NCBI GenBank assembly: GCA_028554645.1
Contig: JAQOOI010000021.1
Location: 2,046,001 to 2,110,000 of the forward strand
DNA length: 64,000 nt
Direction of reading: 5' to 3'
DNA from: Omphalotus guepiniiformis
Taxonomy: Eukaryota > Basidiomycota > Agaricomycetes > Agaricales > Omphalotaceae
Shown: one piece after another, positions 43,249 through 53,340 of the stretch
Layout: each line of letters begins with the position of its first letter
How positions within the stretch are numbered: position 1 is the stretch's first letter
The notes under the pieces: generated by a model
Seen by the model: the letters and a program-made list of their open reading frames with translations, nothing else
The model's database searches: none
What the model was told of the DNA's origin: nothing
Program-made: the position numbers and the translations under genes

Positions 43249-44741
43249 TAATAGCAGCATAATGAGCACTCTAAGACGTAGGAACTCGTCTAAACTCAAA
43301 GGTTGCCTTGTAAAAGCGAGTGTAGTCTGGCGTTGGCAAAGATTCCGCACGCAGAAAACTGACTAAAGTCGAGCTAGACTGTTGGAAAGACTAACTGAAC
43401 TGTAAGATCACCGTCTAGACCCTTCGACGAGTACCAGAAACAGCAAACAGACAGACACAGACAGACAGACACAGACAGACAGACACAGACAGACAGACAG
43501 ACAGACAGACAGTTCAAACACAACAGATGTTCAGATATTTAGCACTCTATTAAAGCACTGCAATTCCTAATAGTCCGCCTCTACCAGCTCGAAGAACCGG
43601 GGCCTGACGTTCACAATCAAGAGGCCTTCTGCGATTTAACGCTCTAGAAGATACGTAAAGTTCTCCAATTTGGCGGGCAGTCGTAACCTGGGGCGCTCGA
43701 CCCTATACATGACAGTATATGTACTCTACTGCTTGTAAGTATTTCATAAATAGATAGAAAACTGAGTGGAGTAATTAAAAGGAACAGAGGGATAACATCG
43801 AGTATAAAATGGATATAAACAGAAACAATATGACTGAGTTGGGTAAGTAGGCACGTCTAGAGGGTAATTATGTGCAGTTCTTGGGTATATATGTGTAAGT
43901 ATTATGTTTTAGTGATGTTTTTGGTACATCTAGACCCTTCTTATCATGCGCTCGAGCCATTCTAAACGAACTACTCCTATGCATTTCGTTATTATTCATC
44001 TTCGTAACTGTTTTACAGTGTACTTATAGGGGCGCCGAGGGCAGTTTCTAGTCATTTATCCCGTCGGGCTTCCGTATTTTCTCCTATTTCGACATCTAGA
44101 CCCCATAGCACCTCGTAGATATACCAATATCCAGCGCTCGAAGGTCAATTCTGTCATTACTTTACTAATAAGTTATTATACAGTCATCGAGACTGATCAT
44201 TTTCATAGCTTTGACCATCTAGTATCTCGGAACGGAATCGTCGATCATATATTTCCGATCATAAAGCGTTATCTCCAGTATATCATCAATCTGCAGGTTC
44301 TAGGAGGTCGGCTAAGTTCGAACAAACCATTTTGATGGCTCGGCGATACCTCTAGCTTTGTCCTTTCGACATTATCGAGGCTCATGAGGCTATTACGCCT
44401 GTGTGTGTGTAGTTTCTTCCTTCCTAAGTCCCGTGGATTACACAGATACTTGAATAGCGACTTCCAGACGAAGGGCTCTTTGCCAGGCAGGGTGGGTCTG
44501 ACCATACTGTACAGTCTCGCAGCAGGTAGTTACTTCGCCGAAGGTCTAGAGGCATATCAGCCATAAGGTCTTGATGCATACTCGTACATCGTAGTCCTTT
44601 CACTTCGAGCCTTTAACTATTCGTGTTCTATGTTTTAGCTAGCACTATGGGACATAGTCTAGCCCTTTATTCCCATCATATTCACAGTAGAAATCGTTTA
44701 ATTTCAGGTATTTCAGGTGTGTATGCGTTTTCAGCGCAACA
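43249..44741 (-). repeat. 5' LTR of Gypsy A2 (1493 bp)
   Basis: Near-identical to 9661-11169 and to A1 1378-2870; its end has cagcataat where the others have cagcgtaat. The CAGA microsatellite lies at 43447-43513. It abuts the duplication CCGC (44742-44745) of element B. Confidence 0.93.
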
Positions 44742-44816
44742 CCGCGCTAACCTTAAAAAGTTCTTGAAGCGTTTGTTATTCTCATAGCCTACAGGCCTCT
44801 TAGAAGTGTCTGTTAG

Positions 44817-47339
44817 CTATTTGAAAACCTCCGCGACTGTTTTATCTTGGTTTATCGCTCCCTTCGATCGCTTAGACTCATCATACTCTGTTTCGTCAAT
44901 ATGCTCTGGTGGCTCCTCGAGTTCTGGTACTTCACTAGCCAAGTTCGCGGCTACAAACTGTTTTACTTCTGGTATGTCGCGGAACTCTCGTTCTTGCTTA
45001 TAAGCACGCGTCAATTCTTCCTTAAAGTCGTCTACCGACGCGGCTAAACCAGTCATATAATTACTTTTCCATTCCTCTTTCTCATCAACTAATACTTGCG
45101 CGTAACCATGCTTAGAGTCAATCTTATCTACAAACTCCTCTAATTTATAGGGTTCTTGAACTTCACCATCTTCAGGATTGTCATACTCATCGTCTCCTAC
45201 TTGCTTATCCCGCCGTGATAGTCCGTCAGGTCCGTGAACCTTGCCTGGTACGTGCTTCAGTTTAAAATGAAACATCATGATCGACTCTATCCACCTATTT
45301 ATCGCGGCGTTTGGCATTTGATCAGGATGCTCTAACATGCCTTTAATGTACTTCGCGTCAGTTTCGATTATAAGGTTGCGAATACCAAACAACCAATACT
45401 GGCACGCTCGTAACGCGCGATACAAACCAAACAACTCCCGTTTCGGCTGTGAAAACCTAGCTTCGCGATCACTTAGTGTAATCGAACCGAATCTGGAGTA
45501 GAACCTTCGTCGCGGATTCTCTGGATCCACTTGACAAATATAGAACCCAACCGCTTTCCACGACGTATCTACTGCCAATATAACAGGGTCTTCCACATCA
45601 TACTTTAGTGGTCGTAATGCCTTGCTATTCTTTACTGCCTCTTTCAACTTTGCCAACGCGTCACTTTGCTCTTGTCGCCATTCGAACGGAATATCTTTAC
45701 GCGTAAATCGGGTTAAAGGCTCCGCGATCTTTGCATAGTCTTTGACGAACATTCTTACTAGTCCCGCGGTGCCTAAGAATGGTCTTATATTCTTCTCTTC
45801 TAGGATATTCTCAGGTCCACCCCAGTTGGTAATAGTTTTCGCTCGTTCCGGGTCGATCTCTCTTCCTTCTCGTGTACACCTATGTCCGACCACGGTAATC
45901 TCGCTTGTACACAATACAGCTTTGGGGCCTGAGAAAGTCCCACCACAGTACTTCATTCTTTGAATGACTCTATTCATATTGGTGAAATGTTCCCAAATAA
46001 ACCTCCGTATCCCATCATTACCAGGAATGGTCTCGTACGTACCATCTTCACTTTGATAAGTCGTTTCAGGACCGCGTACAGGAACATCATCGATGTATGG
46101 TTGCGTAAACTCCGGGATCTCTTCTTGTAATATGTGTGTTACATCATCGTGGAAGATTGGTACTGAATTCGTCCATCCCATCGGTAGTGTTACTAACCTC
46201 AGGGCTCCAAAGGGAGTCTGGAATGTAGTTAAGTCTCGCGATGCTATTGCCAACTCTCTTTCATCATAGCCAACATATAAATCTAGAATTCCTCCACAAG
46301 CTCTACCACAGAATTTCTCCGCGAGCTCTTCAGTAGCAGGCGGTATACCAGAATGTGCTATTGTTACCGCGTTCAACGGTTCCAAACTATGTACTAGTCG
46401 AATACTCTTTCCGTCTTTCTTTAACACCGCGAACCACTTCGATCGGTAAGACGAGTTCGATGGTTCGTAAACTCCCGCGTCAATCTTTCGTCTAACTGCC
46501 GCGCATACTTCATTAAAAATACCAGGGGGAATAGGAATGTTCCTCTCAACCCAAGGTGTATGAGGTATCACGGGCATCTCTACTGAAGGAAAGAAATCTG
46601 TTCTGAATCTTCCGCGTTCACTGTCGTCCCACGCGAACCCTTTCTCTTGCTGCATCATCATATGATGCATCAACTTCCGTTCTTCTGGCCAAAGGAATTC
46701 TTCCTTATGTATCTCATCTATTATCTCTTTACGTTCCTGAGTATACCTACCAGTCGGCGTGAATTCTGGAGGATTAGGCGAAAGCTGCGGCATATCAGCC
46801 AATGGATCTCCTTTAATCTCTCTTATGATTCTAAACTTCGATGGTAAATCTCCTAGAACAGGGCGTGTTTTCAACGCGACAGGTTTGTATTTCTTCCCTG
46901 CCAAGATACTAATTGGTTCGTAACGTTCCTTCCACAGCCGCGACGCGTGCCTCCTCACTTGATCTTTCATATCAGGGGATACATCAAGCATCGCGATGCT
47001 CCTTACATCAAACAGGGGAATTTGCTGTAACTCTTCTACGCCGTCTTCTAGCTCTACTTCTTGCACCGTGAAATTTGCTTGAGAGTACGCAGCAGGATTT
47101 TGCGCTCCATACACCGAACTCAAATAGGATCTCAATACGGGTCTCTTCGTTTCTTTATCACTTTTTAGATCAATATACTTTTCCGCGGCAGATAAGTATA
47201 GATCGCGTAACTCTCGCTTCTCAAACTTTGATTTTTGCTCTTCGTTTATATCTGCAAATACTACATCACTTATGCCAATGGGAATACCTTTGTCATTTAA
47301 TTCAAAAACCACCGCGGCTTCTCCTTGATCTGGGATCAA
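44817..47339 (-). CDS. pol: Reverse transcriptase/RNase H part of B pol
   Basis: About 840 residues. RT: WFAVLKKDGKSIRLVHSLEP, GGILDLYVGYDE, GWTNSVPIFHDDV and active site PYIDDVPVRGP. RNase H: AVDTSWKAVGFYICQVD, PKRELFGLYRALR and IETDAKYIKGM. It starts in the -1 frame relative to protease, overlapping its end (frame open through SFEELIPDQGEAAVV). An in-frame TAG at 44817 follows VAEVFK; beyond it the frame stays open to the A2 junction and on into the integrase, so the TAG is probably CAG-to-TAG decay or a readthrough site. Many alanines are GCG, in CGCG contexts. Confidence 0.9.
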   Translation of the reverse strand: MIPDQGEAAVVFELNDKGIPIGISDVVFADINEEQKSKFEKRELRDLYLSAAEKYIDLKSDKETKRPVLRSYLSSVYGAQNPAAYSQANFTVQEVELEDGVEELQQIPLFDVRSIAMLDVSPDMKDQVRRHASRLWKERYEPISILAGKKYKPVALKTRPVLGDLPSKFRIIREIKGDPLADMPQLSPNPPEFTPTGRYTQERKEIIDEIHKEEFLWPEERKLMHHMMMQQEKGFAWDDSERGRFRTDFFPSVEMPVIPHTPWVERNIPIPPGIFNEVCAAVRRKIDAGVYEPSNSSYRSKWFAVLKKDGKSIRLVHSLEPLNAVTIAHSGIPPATEELAEKFCGRACGGILDLYVGYDERELAIASRDLTTFQTPFGALRLVTLPMGWTNSVPIFHDDVTHILQEEIPEFTQPYIDDVPVRGPETTYQSEDGTYETIPGNDGIRRFIWEHFTNMNRVIQRMKYCGGTFSGPKAVLCTSEITVVGHRCTREGREIDPERAKTITNWGGPENILEEKNIRPFLGTAGLVRMFVKDYAKIAEPLTRFTRKDIPFEWRQEQSDALAKLKEAVKNSKALRPLKYDVEDPVILAVDTSWKAVGFYICQVDPENPRRRFYSRFGSITLSDREARFSQPKRELFGLYRALRACQYWLFGIRNLIIETDAKYIKGMLEHPDQMPNAAINRWIESIMMFHFKLKHVPGKVHGPDGLSRRDKQVGDDEYDNPEDGEVQEPYKLEEFVDKIDSKHGYAQVLVDEKEEWKSNYMTGLAASVDDFKEELTRAYKQEREFRDIPEVKQFVAANLASEVPELEEPPEHIDETEYDESKRSKGAINQDKTVAEVFK

Positions 47340-48541
47340 TTCCTCGAAGCTGCTGAAAAACCCTGAGTCTGTTCCTTGTCTTTGCTTATAGGTACAGAAC
47401 CTTTCCCTCTCTCATAGGTAGGTACAACAGCTCGCTTCTTAGTGTTAGGGTCCTGAATAACGAGGTCCTGCGTTCCATCTGCATGATTATCCACTAAACT
47501 CTCCGTGATCGTGTCAAAAGGCCGTCCCAGTAGTAATTCATATGCGGGGTCTCGAATTACATGTACTTGTAAGTACACGGTGATTCCGCCTAGTAAGAAT
47601 GGTACATTACGCGCCAATCCCAAAGACTTCTCAACACCCTTGTTAGCCGATTGCATAAAGATTACTATGTCCGGGTCCCACGATAAACCTGCTTCGCGAG
47701 CTCTTTTCTCCGATGTAGAGATAATCTGTGAACCCGAGTCTAGTAGACTTTCGATCTTCGCGGTACCATTTACCAAAGGATACACGCATCGAAGCGACTC
47801 TGAATCTCTTGCCACGTAGATCTGAATTGGGTTATCTTTGCTTCCCAGGCTTTCCACGTACTGTTCAACTGGATCGCTAATCACAACCGCTCCTGCTGGA
47901 AGATCTCCTTCCGCCTGTTTCAGAACAAAAACTTCCGCGGTGACATTAAGGTCAGCTAACGCGACTGTATTTGCTGTTACGTGAACCTCTCCTACATTTT
48001 CCTCGCTAAAAGGTAATAGGGGGCTTTTGGCTAGGATCTCTCTCAAACCTCCCGCGGTCTCTTCAGGCTTCAATTTGACTCTTGACTTGATCGTTCCTCT
48101 GAGTGAAATTTCTGATTCCACTACTGTTTCTTCCGCGTCAGGATGTTTAGTTAACGGAATAACAGGAGACTCCGCGGCCTTCTCATTCCTTGTCTTCCAA
48201 ATTATCCCCCTCGGGTTCTCTAACCGCTCTTTCTGAGCTTTCAGTTTCTCTTGCTCAGTTGGCGAATACGACACATCAGGTACGTTCGCGTAAGGAACCT
48301 CTGGTACGCGGCTCTTCTTCACTACTGTAGGTAGCGGAGGCATCTCGACACCATCGAATCTCAAACGTTTTTCCCTCTTGACCAACTCCTTATACTTATC
48401 TTTCTCTAGGCTCGCGTCCTTCTCAGGTTCCGCGTCCTTTTCTTTCCACAACCGTCGTTCATTACCCTTGTTTTCAGTATCATTCTCAGGTGCCGCGGCC
48501 CTAACAGGATTTTTCTCTTTTGTAGGGGCCTGGCTTTCCAT
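47336..48541 (-). CDS. Protease part of B pol
   Basis: About 400 residues: a charged N-terminal region (KEKDAEPEKDASLEKDKYKE) and an aspartic protease with ESLLDSGSQIISTSEKRA (Asp-Ser-Gly) and ELLLGRPFDTI. It is homologous in order and length to 28297-29649 of A2. It starts 8 bp after the gag stop and ends in TGA at 47336, with RT in the -1 frame. Confidence 0.87.
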   Translation of the reverse strand: MESQAPTKEKNPVRAAAPENDTENKGNERRLWKEKDAEPEKDASLEKDKYKELVKREKRLRFDGVEMPPLPTVVKKSRVPEVPYANVPDVSYSPTEQEKLKAQKERLENPRGIIWKTRNEKAAESPVIPLTKHPDAEETVVESEISLRGTIKSRVKLKPEETAGGLREILAKSPLLPFSEENVGEVHVTANTVALADLNVTAEVFVLKQAEGDLPAGAVVISDPVEQYVESLGSKDNPIQIYVARDSESLRCVYPLVNGTAKIESLLDSGSQIISTSEKRAREAGLSWDPDIVIFMQSANKGVEKSLGLARNVPFLLGGITVYLQVHVIRDPAYELLLGRPFDTITESLVDNHADGTQDLVIQDPNTKKRAVVPTYERGKGSVPISKDKEQTQGFSAASRN

Positions 48542-48549
48542 CCTCGAAC

Positions 48550-50313
48550 TTACCGAAAACCCTCCTCGAACCTTCCTTTCTCATTGTTACTAACTGCCAC
48601 GTTACTTATTGAATCTCTTGCCGACCCTCGAATATAGGCCGCGCTGAGATTGGATTCTAACACCCTTTCTTGAGCACGCTTCGCCTCTTCATATTCTTGC
48701 CAAACTCTAGTGTACTGTTTATTGTACGACTCGACCTCCTCTAGTTGCATCTGTAGTACCTCAACCTGAGAAGCTTGTACTTTCTTTTCAGACAGTCTTC
48801 GGTCCACAAAGTCTTTCTGAGGAGGCCCATTTGGAGCTTTCTGTGCTACTGGCTCTCCATCTGGCATACAAGTGATCCCTTCTTTCAAAATGATCTTTCC
48901 ATCATCTACGTACTGCTTGCGTACCATACATTGCCCTGCCATATGTCCGTTTAAGCCACAGAACCAACACGTCGCGGCTCGAAAGTAGTCGGGACGGTTG
49001 TCATTCAACGCGGTTCTCCCGTAGTCCCGCGGCGCCATATAGGGTATACGTTCTGGATGCCTGGTACCGCTACTCGTTCCAGGTGCCGCGAGCTTTAATT
49101 GCTCTAGCAGTTTACCCATCATTTCTTCTTCTCTCGCGGCTCTCTGGGTAAGGTTCTTTGTTTGAATCGTGATTAGATCTTTCAATTCCGCCACCCATCC
49201 TTCCGTTTGCTCATGCTTCACTTTTTCTACTTTCTTTCCTCTATCTTCCTTCGCGGACCTTACGTTCCCAAGACTAATTACTTCCTCAACCTGAGATCTC
49301 GCGTTAAATTCTGCCTCGTCCAGAATCTCTTCTGCTGTATAGGCATCATCTCTCGGTCTAGCCTCTGCAGGTGGGTTCGCACGCTTTTGTAACTTCAAAG
49401 TCAACGTGATGGATCTCCAAAATTCATCTTCAAACATTCCGCGGAGGACTCTGACAATTTCTCTGTTAGTATACAACGCGGTCGTAGTGTAGTGCTTAAG
49501 GAACGGCCTTAGGGTATTCCTCATTCTTAATACATCTTCGAGATCTTCCATCGTTATATTCTTATACTTCTTCGCGGCTCTTTCGAATTTTGCGAAGGAG
49601 AAAGTTCCCTCATCCGATCCTCCATCATAACTCTTCAAAATCTCGTCGCGGAACTCGATAAACGTCCCTTCCTCTTTCTCGTACGTAGGCAACGCCTTCC
49701 ATTGTTCTCTTATAGTTGCGGGTAGGTAACGCAACGCGACTGATTTCTTATCCGCTTCTTCCTCTATTTTGAAATCTTGGATAATATCCTCAATCTCCCC
49801 CAGATAGTCTCTGACGTCGTCTACATCATGATCGCGACGCAAATCTGGTGCTCCACGTTCTCTTCTCCTCGGAATCTTATCCATAGCCGGCATTTTTATG
49901 ATATTTTCTTGAATTATAGGTAAAATAGGTGCAGAGTTCAGTGAAATATGTAAATCAAATAGAAGTGTGTGGACTTCGGATAGTTCCTCGTCCGAATGAG
50001 AATGTCTATCAATAGTTGGTGGGACTACTGAGTTTCGACGCGACGGTGGGTCTGGCCTAGGAAATTGAATTGAAGTACCTTCTCCGTAATCAGATAGTTC
50101 TTCGTCAAAGTTCCGCGACTGTCTAATACTCGAATCTTCCGCGTCAACTACGTTAATCGATTCTCGGGGTTGAGCAACAACTTCAGGATGTGACTTCCTG
50201 TAGTTACTAACTCTTTTGATTGCCTTTGCACGTGCTAACGACTCTCTGGTATTCTCTACCGTTGAAGGCCGTGAACTTCGCCTAGACGTTTTGTCTGATT
50301 GTTGGTTAGACAA
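48550..50313 (-). CDS. gag: Gag of Gypsy B
   Basis: 587 residues, starting MSNQQSDKTSRRSSRPSTVE 67 bp inside the primer site. A basic, disordered N-terminus is followed by the gag core (DVRDYLGEIEDIIQDFKIEE; KKSVALRYLPATIREQWKAL; IEFRDEILKSYDG) and a zinc knuckle CWFCGLNGHMAGQC of standard spacing. A coiled segment (VEVLQMQLEEVESYNKQYTR) ends it. The frame is intact. Confidence 0.92.
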   Translation of the reverse strand: MSNQQSDKTSRRSSRPSTVENTRESLARAKAIKRVSNYRKSHPEVVAQPRESINVVDAEDSSIRQSRNFDEELSDYGEGTSIQFPRPDPPSRRNSVVPPTIDRHSHSDEELSEVHTLLFDLHISLNSAPILPIIQENIIKMPAMDKIPRRRERGAPDLRRDHDVDDVRDYLGEIEDIIQDFKIEEEADKKSVALRYLPATIREQWKALPTYEKEEGTFIEFRDEILKSYDGGSDEGTFSFAKFERAAKKYKNITMEDLEDVLRMRNTLRPFLKHYTTTALYTNREIVRVLRGMFEDEFWRSITLTLKLQKRANPPAEARPRDDAYTAEEILDEAEFNARSQVEEVISLGNVRSAKEDRGKKVEKVKHEQTEGWVAELKDLITIQTKNLTQRAAREEEMMGKLLEQLKLAAPGTSSGTRHPERIPYMAPRDYGRTALNDNRPDYFRAATCWFCGLNGHMAGQCMVRKQYVDDGKIILKEGITCMPDGEPVAQKAPNGPPQKDFVDRRLSEKKVQASQVEVLQMQLEEVESYNKQYTRVWQEYEEAKRAQERVLESNLSAAYIRGSARDSISNVAVSNNEKGRFEEGFR

Positions 50314-50379
50314 CCGCGACTATAACTCTTCGGTCTCGTACGAAACCTAAAACACTTTACTTAGTTTATTAATCAGAAA

Positions 50380-50398
50380 CCCCTCGCGGTGGGCTCCA
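50380..50398 (-). other. Primer binding site of B
   Basis: Same 19 bases as in A2 (TGGAGCCCACCGCGAGGGG), two bases inside the 5' LTR end. Confidence 0.65.
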
Positions 50399-50400
50399 GA

Positions 50401-51639
50401 TGATGTGCTTGGTATGGGGTATGAATGAGAAGAAGTGCTAACTAACTCGAACGAATCTATCAAGCACTCAAAACACACACACAACACACAAAGACTTTTA
50501 AGTTCGTGGGGTTTGGGGGACTAACAAACTCTGTGAAGCGAATAAGGTTGTTGTAAGAGGAACGCGGAGACACAGTCAAAACCGACGCGGCACAGATAAC
50601 TCTATGCTACACACCACTCAAACGAACTAACGCGTAACTTTAACAAATCACCGCGACCAGTGACTACAAACGATACAACAACCAGACGATTGTTGGGAGA
50701 TGCCAGACGACTTCTCACTTAGTGGAGTTGGGTATAGGAGGATTTCAGAACTGCCAGACGACGAGTTCAACGAGTGACCAGACGATCCACTCTTATTCGC
50801 ACTACACACACAGGCTCCGCGGTACCAGACGATCCCGCTTGTAAACACTTAGGCACACTGACTTATGAACTAACGCGACGGTTAACACTTTAAAACTTCT
50901 AATCACTCAGAGGGACTTAAGCTTTTCCACACACAAATGCTATTAGCTCTATGGGGGGCTCGGGAACCTGTCCTTCCTTGCCCAGGTTCTATTTCTTATA
51001 TACAGTATCTCTATTTACATAGTACAAACAAATGTCGCGATACTTGACAGTTATGAGATATATGGTGCATATGGTGCACCGCGTAAGGTAGGGATGAAGT
51101 ATAGTACGCGGTAACAGGGTATCCTATATCGGGTTATAATCTTGCCGCTTTTAGAAAGTATCGCGGTAGTTCGCTAACGCTGTGTCTCCTTACGTGTTCT
51201 ACTTCCGCGTCGTCGGAAGTACTTCGTGTTACATTGTACGTCTAGACCCTTCTGTGGCTCAACAGTGGTCATTAGATATGACTAGTGCACGGAGCTACTG
51301 CTACCTGGTTTCTAAGTCTGGCCTTCTGAGTAGTGCCGCGGTACCTCGTTACCTACGCGTTGGTTTATACAGTATTGGGGCCATCAAGTTATACACGTCG
51401 GACCTTAGAACAAGTGCCGCGACGCTTTACTTGAGTGCATACTTAGGTAATACCTACACTGAGAAGACCCATTTAGTGCCGTTCTACAGTCTTGTACACC
51501 TTTGTACACATATACTAGTGGTTGAATGTGCGTAATACACCGCGGAACTTAGGACTATACAGTGTACTTAGTAGGTTTGTACTGGAGTGATCAATCCCGC
51601 GAGGCCGAAAATGGTAGTGGTATTCCCGCGGTCGTATCA
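50401..51639 (-). repeat. 5' LTR of Gypsy B (1239 bp)
   Basis: On the minus strand it runs TGATACGACC...GCACATCA, with regular TG/CA ends. Its outer 561 bp equal 2871-3431. It holds CCAGACGA repeats (50681-50832), a GAACCTG...CAGGTTC inverted repeat near 50980 beside a TATATA run, and many CGCG motifs. Outside it, at 51640, old unrelated DNA begins. Confidence 0.93.
50681..50832. repeat. CCAGACGA repeat cluster in the B LTR
   Basis: Five copies of CCAGACGA at irregular spacing of 20-50 bp. The old related LTR at 62327-62989 keeps only decayed versions (e.g. cagatgat, ccagacgg). This looks like a repeated protein-binding site. Confidence 0.6.
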
Positions 51640-52411
51640 CCGGCACAGAGGGAGAGCTCATTACCAGGGCTTTTCCAGCCAAACCAAAAGGCGACATCTG
51701 CACATTGATCTGGGCAGCACAACAGGAGGGGAGGCATTGTCTCTGCAGTTCTTGACATGTCATGCTAATATATGGTTGTTCTGCCTTGCCTCAAGGCTGG
51801 CATCACATTGAGCGCAAGGGGCCAGTATGTAAGGGAGGAGGTCGTGTTCTGCATAGGTGCGTGCTTCTGAATTGAAGATGGGATTTGTCTTCACGGCGAC
51901 CATGTAGCGTCTTTCATATAGGATTTCTGCTATATTTTCTCCCTCAAAAACACTCGGAAACCTTTCTGCTACACAAAATAGACACGACAGTCGAGATATG
52001 AAGACAATACAATTTATATGCATTTTTACTATCTGATCACATGTCTGTGCCAGCAACCAATGACACATCAACACATGGTTCCCTTGTCTCGTCTCTCTCT
52101 CTCTCTCTCTCCTCCCTCTCATCACGGACTTGTCTCATACATGCTTGCCTGCTATCATGGGCTGACAATGGCGAGGTCTGGCGCTCATCAGAACTGTACC
52201 GGTTTTTTTTTTTGACCTCAGATAGGGCATCAGTAGTATTCTTGTCACTGTGCATGTACTCGAAGGGCTGTGTGTACTCATATTTCAGAAGAGTTTGAGA
52301 CAGTCTGATGTGAGTATACCCCTTTTATCATAAGTGTTTTGGTATAAATGGCTCAGCTGTCTGTTCTTCCACATTTGTTTGGGTTCTTTTTTTTGAGTTC
52401 TCAATTCACCA
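51640..52411. other. Old flank of element B, no gene recognised
   Basis: Mixed sequence with a CT microsatellite (about 52084-52112) and a T run near 52202. Short open frames are present but none looks like a known protein. Confidence 0.4.
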
Positions 52412-52463
52412 TCATGCCAGTTTGTATCTTTTCCTGCTTGTAAGCCTCTGATGTTAAACACTT

Positions 52464-53258
52464 TTGCAGATCTGTCACTCTTGCCAGAACGTGCTTATAT
52501 GCAGCCGCTGTGACTGTCCTTTGAATTTCAGCAACACTATCAACATCACAACAGGACAGGAAAGGTTCACATTCAGCGACGTCTGGGTGCTAAATTGTGG
52601 CCACCTGCTTGACTTGCACTGTGTTACCCCATACCTGAGGCCCCCGCCACATATGTGAAGCTTGGTGGCAAAGCAGCCAGAATGTGAACGTTCGCAGCTG
52701 GTTGCTCGAACTTGGACATGCCCAATCCCCTCTTGCCAATACAAGTTCGACACCCACCTCGTTGATTGCCACTGGGTGTTCTGCACAGAAAGTGATAGAA
52801 TACCTGTAGTATCACCTTTGGTGTCATGGCAGTGTCGGGACGAAAAGCAAGAGCAAGGCTCAGATACGCAAGGCTCAGATACCGAAGGCTCAGATACACA
52901 AGACTCGGTTACGCAGGACTCAGTTACAGAAGACTCTGGAATGGAAGGCCTCAATGTATTGCCAGCAAGCAACCATGCTGCTGCCTCACTGTCTGAAGTG
53001 TTGCATTACAGTTTCCATCAAGTTGACGTGCCATGCTATATTGTCCTAGACCAGTCTATGGAACATACTTTTAGAGTGAAATTGCGGTGTAAGGTTCATA
53101 TCTATTTCCTCATTCCAATGTCTCATATCACATACAGCAGGTGGTTCAGAGCTCGAGGAGAGACAGGAGTGATGGAAACTAGGTCAGTTGGTTCTTGTCT
53201 CACAAGCGAGCCAGACAGACTGATGTCCTCATTGCACAGGAGCTACGCGGAGATATAA
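52464..53258 (+). pseudogene. RING-finger-like protein gene, decayed
   Basis: Cys/His-rich segment QICHSCQNVLICSRCDCPLN, then NCGHLLDLHC and, after an in-frame TGA at about 52656, TWTCPIPSCQYKFDTHLVDC. The order C-x2-C, C-x-H-x4-HC, C-x4-C resembles a RING finger, the zinc module of many ubiquitin ligases. A tandem GSDTQGSDTEGSDTQD-like run follows. The stop (TGA in a CGA-like context), an uncertain first exon and a poor 3' end mark it as degenerate. It lies just upstream of the tyrosine recombinase gene and may have been part of the same element. Confidence 0.5.
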
Positions 53259-53340
53259 ATGATAGTTGGAACAATGTAATACACAGACACAGACAATTGT
53301 ATATCATCTTCCTCTCCTCTTGCTCTATTGTTTTTGAATT

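Larger units (their letters stand above)
9661..44741 (-). mobile_element. Gypsy family A, copy A2, complete but split by C and KDZ
   Basis: Element in the order 5' LTR (43249-44741), primer site, gag, protease, RT/RNase H, integrase, antisense X2, internal polypurine-like tract, antisense X1, polypurine tract, 3' LTR (9661-11169). Target duplication CCGC lies at 9657-9660 and 44742-44745. C sits between X1 and X2 and KDZ sits in gag; without both, A2 is about 15 kb, long for a Gypsy element. The LTRs are near-identical, so the insertion is young. CTAGA/TCTAGACC and TCGAG motifs are dense throughout. Confidence 0.88.
2871..51639 (-). mobile_element. Gypsy family B, minus strand, split by A1 and A2
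   Basis: A Ty3/Gypsy element in the order 5' LTR (50401-51639), primer site, gag, protease, RT/RNase H, [A2], integrase, antisense accessory genes X2 and X1, polypurine tract, 3' LTR remnant (2871-3431). A2 interrupts the frame between RNase H and integrase at the target CCGC; deleting A2 and one CCGC makes the frame contiguous. The rest of the 3' LTR lies left of A1, outside the window. B is dense in CGCG, often CCGCGG, in coding and non-coding parts alike. One in-frame TAG separates the RT and integrase frames. Confidence 0.85.
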
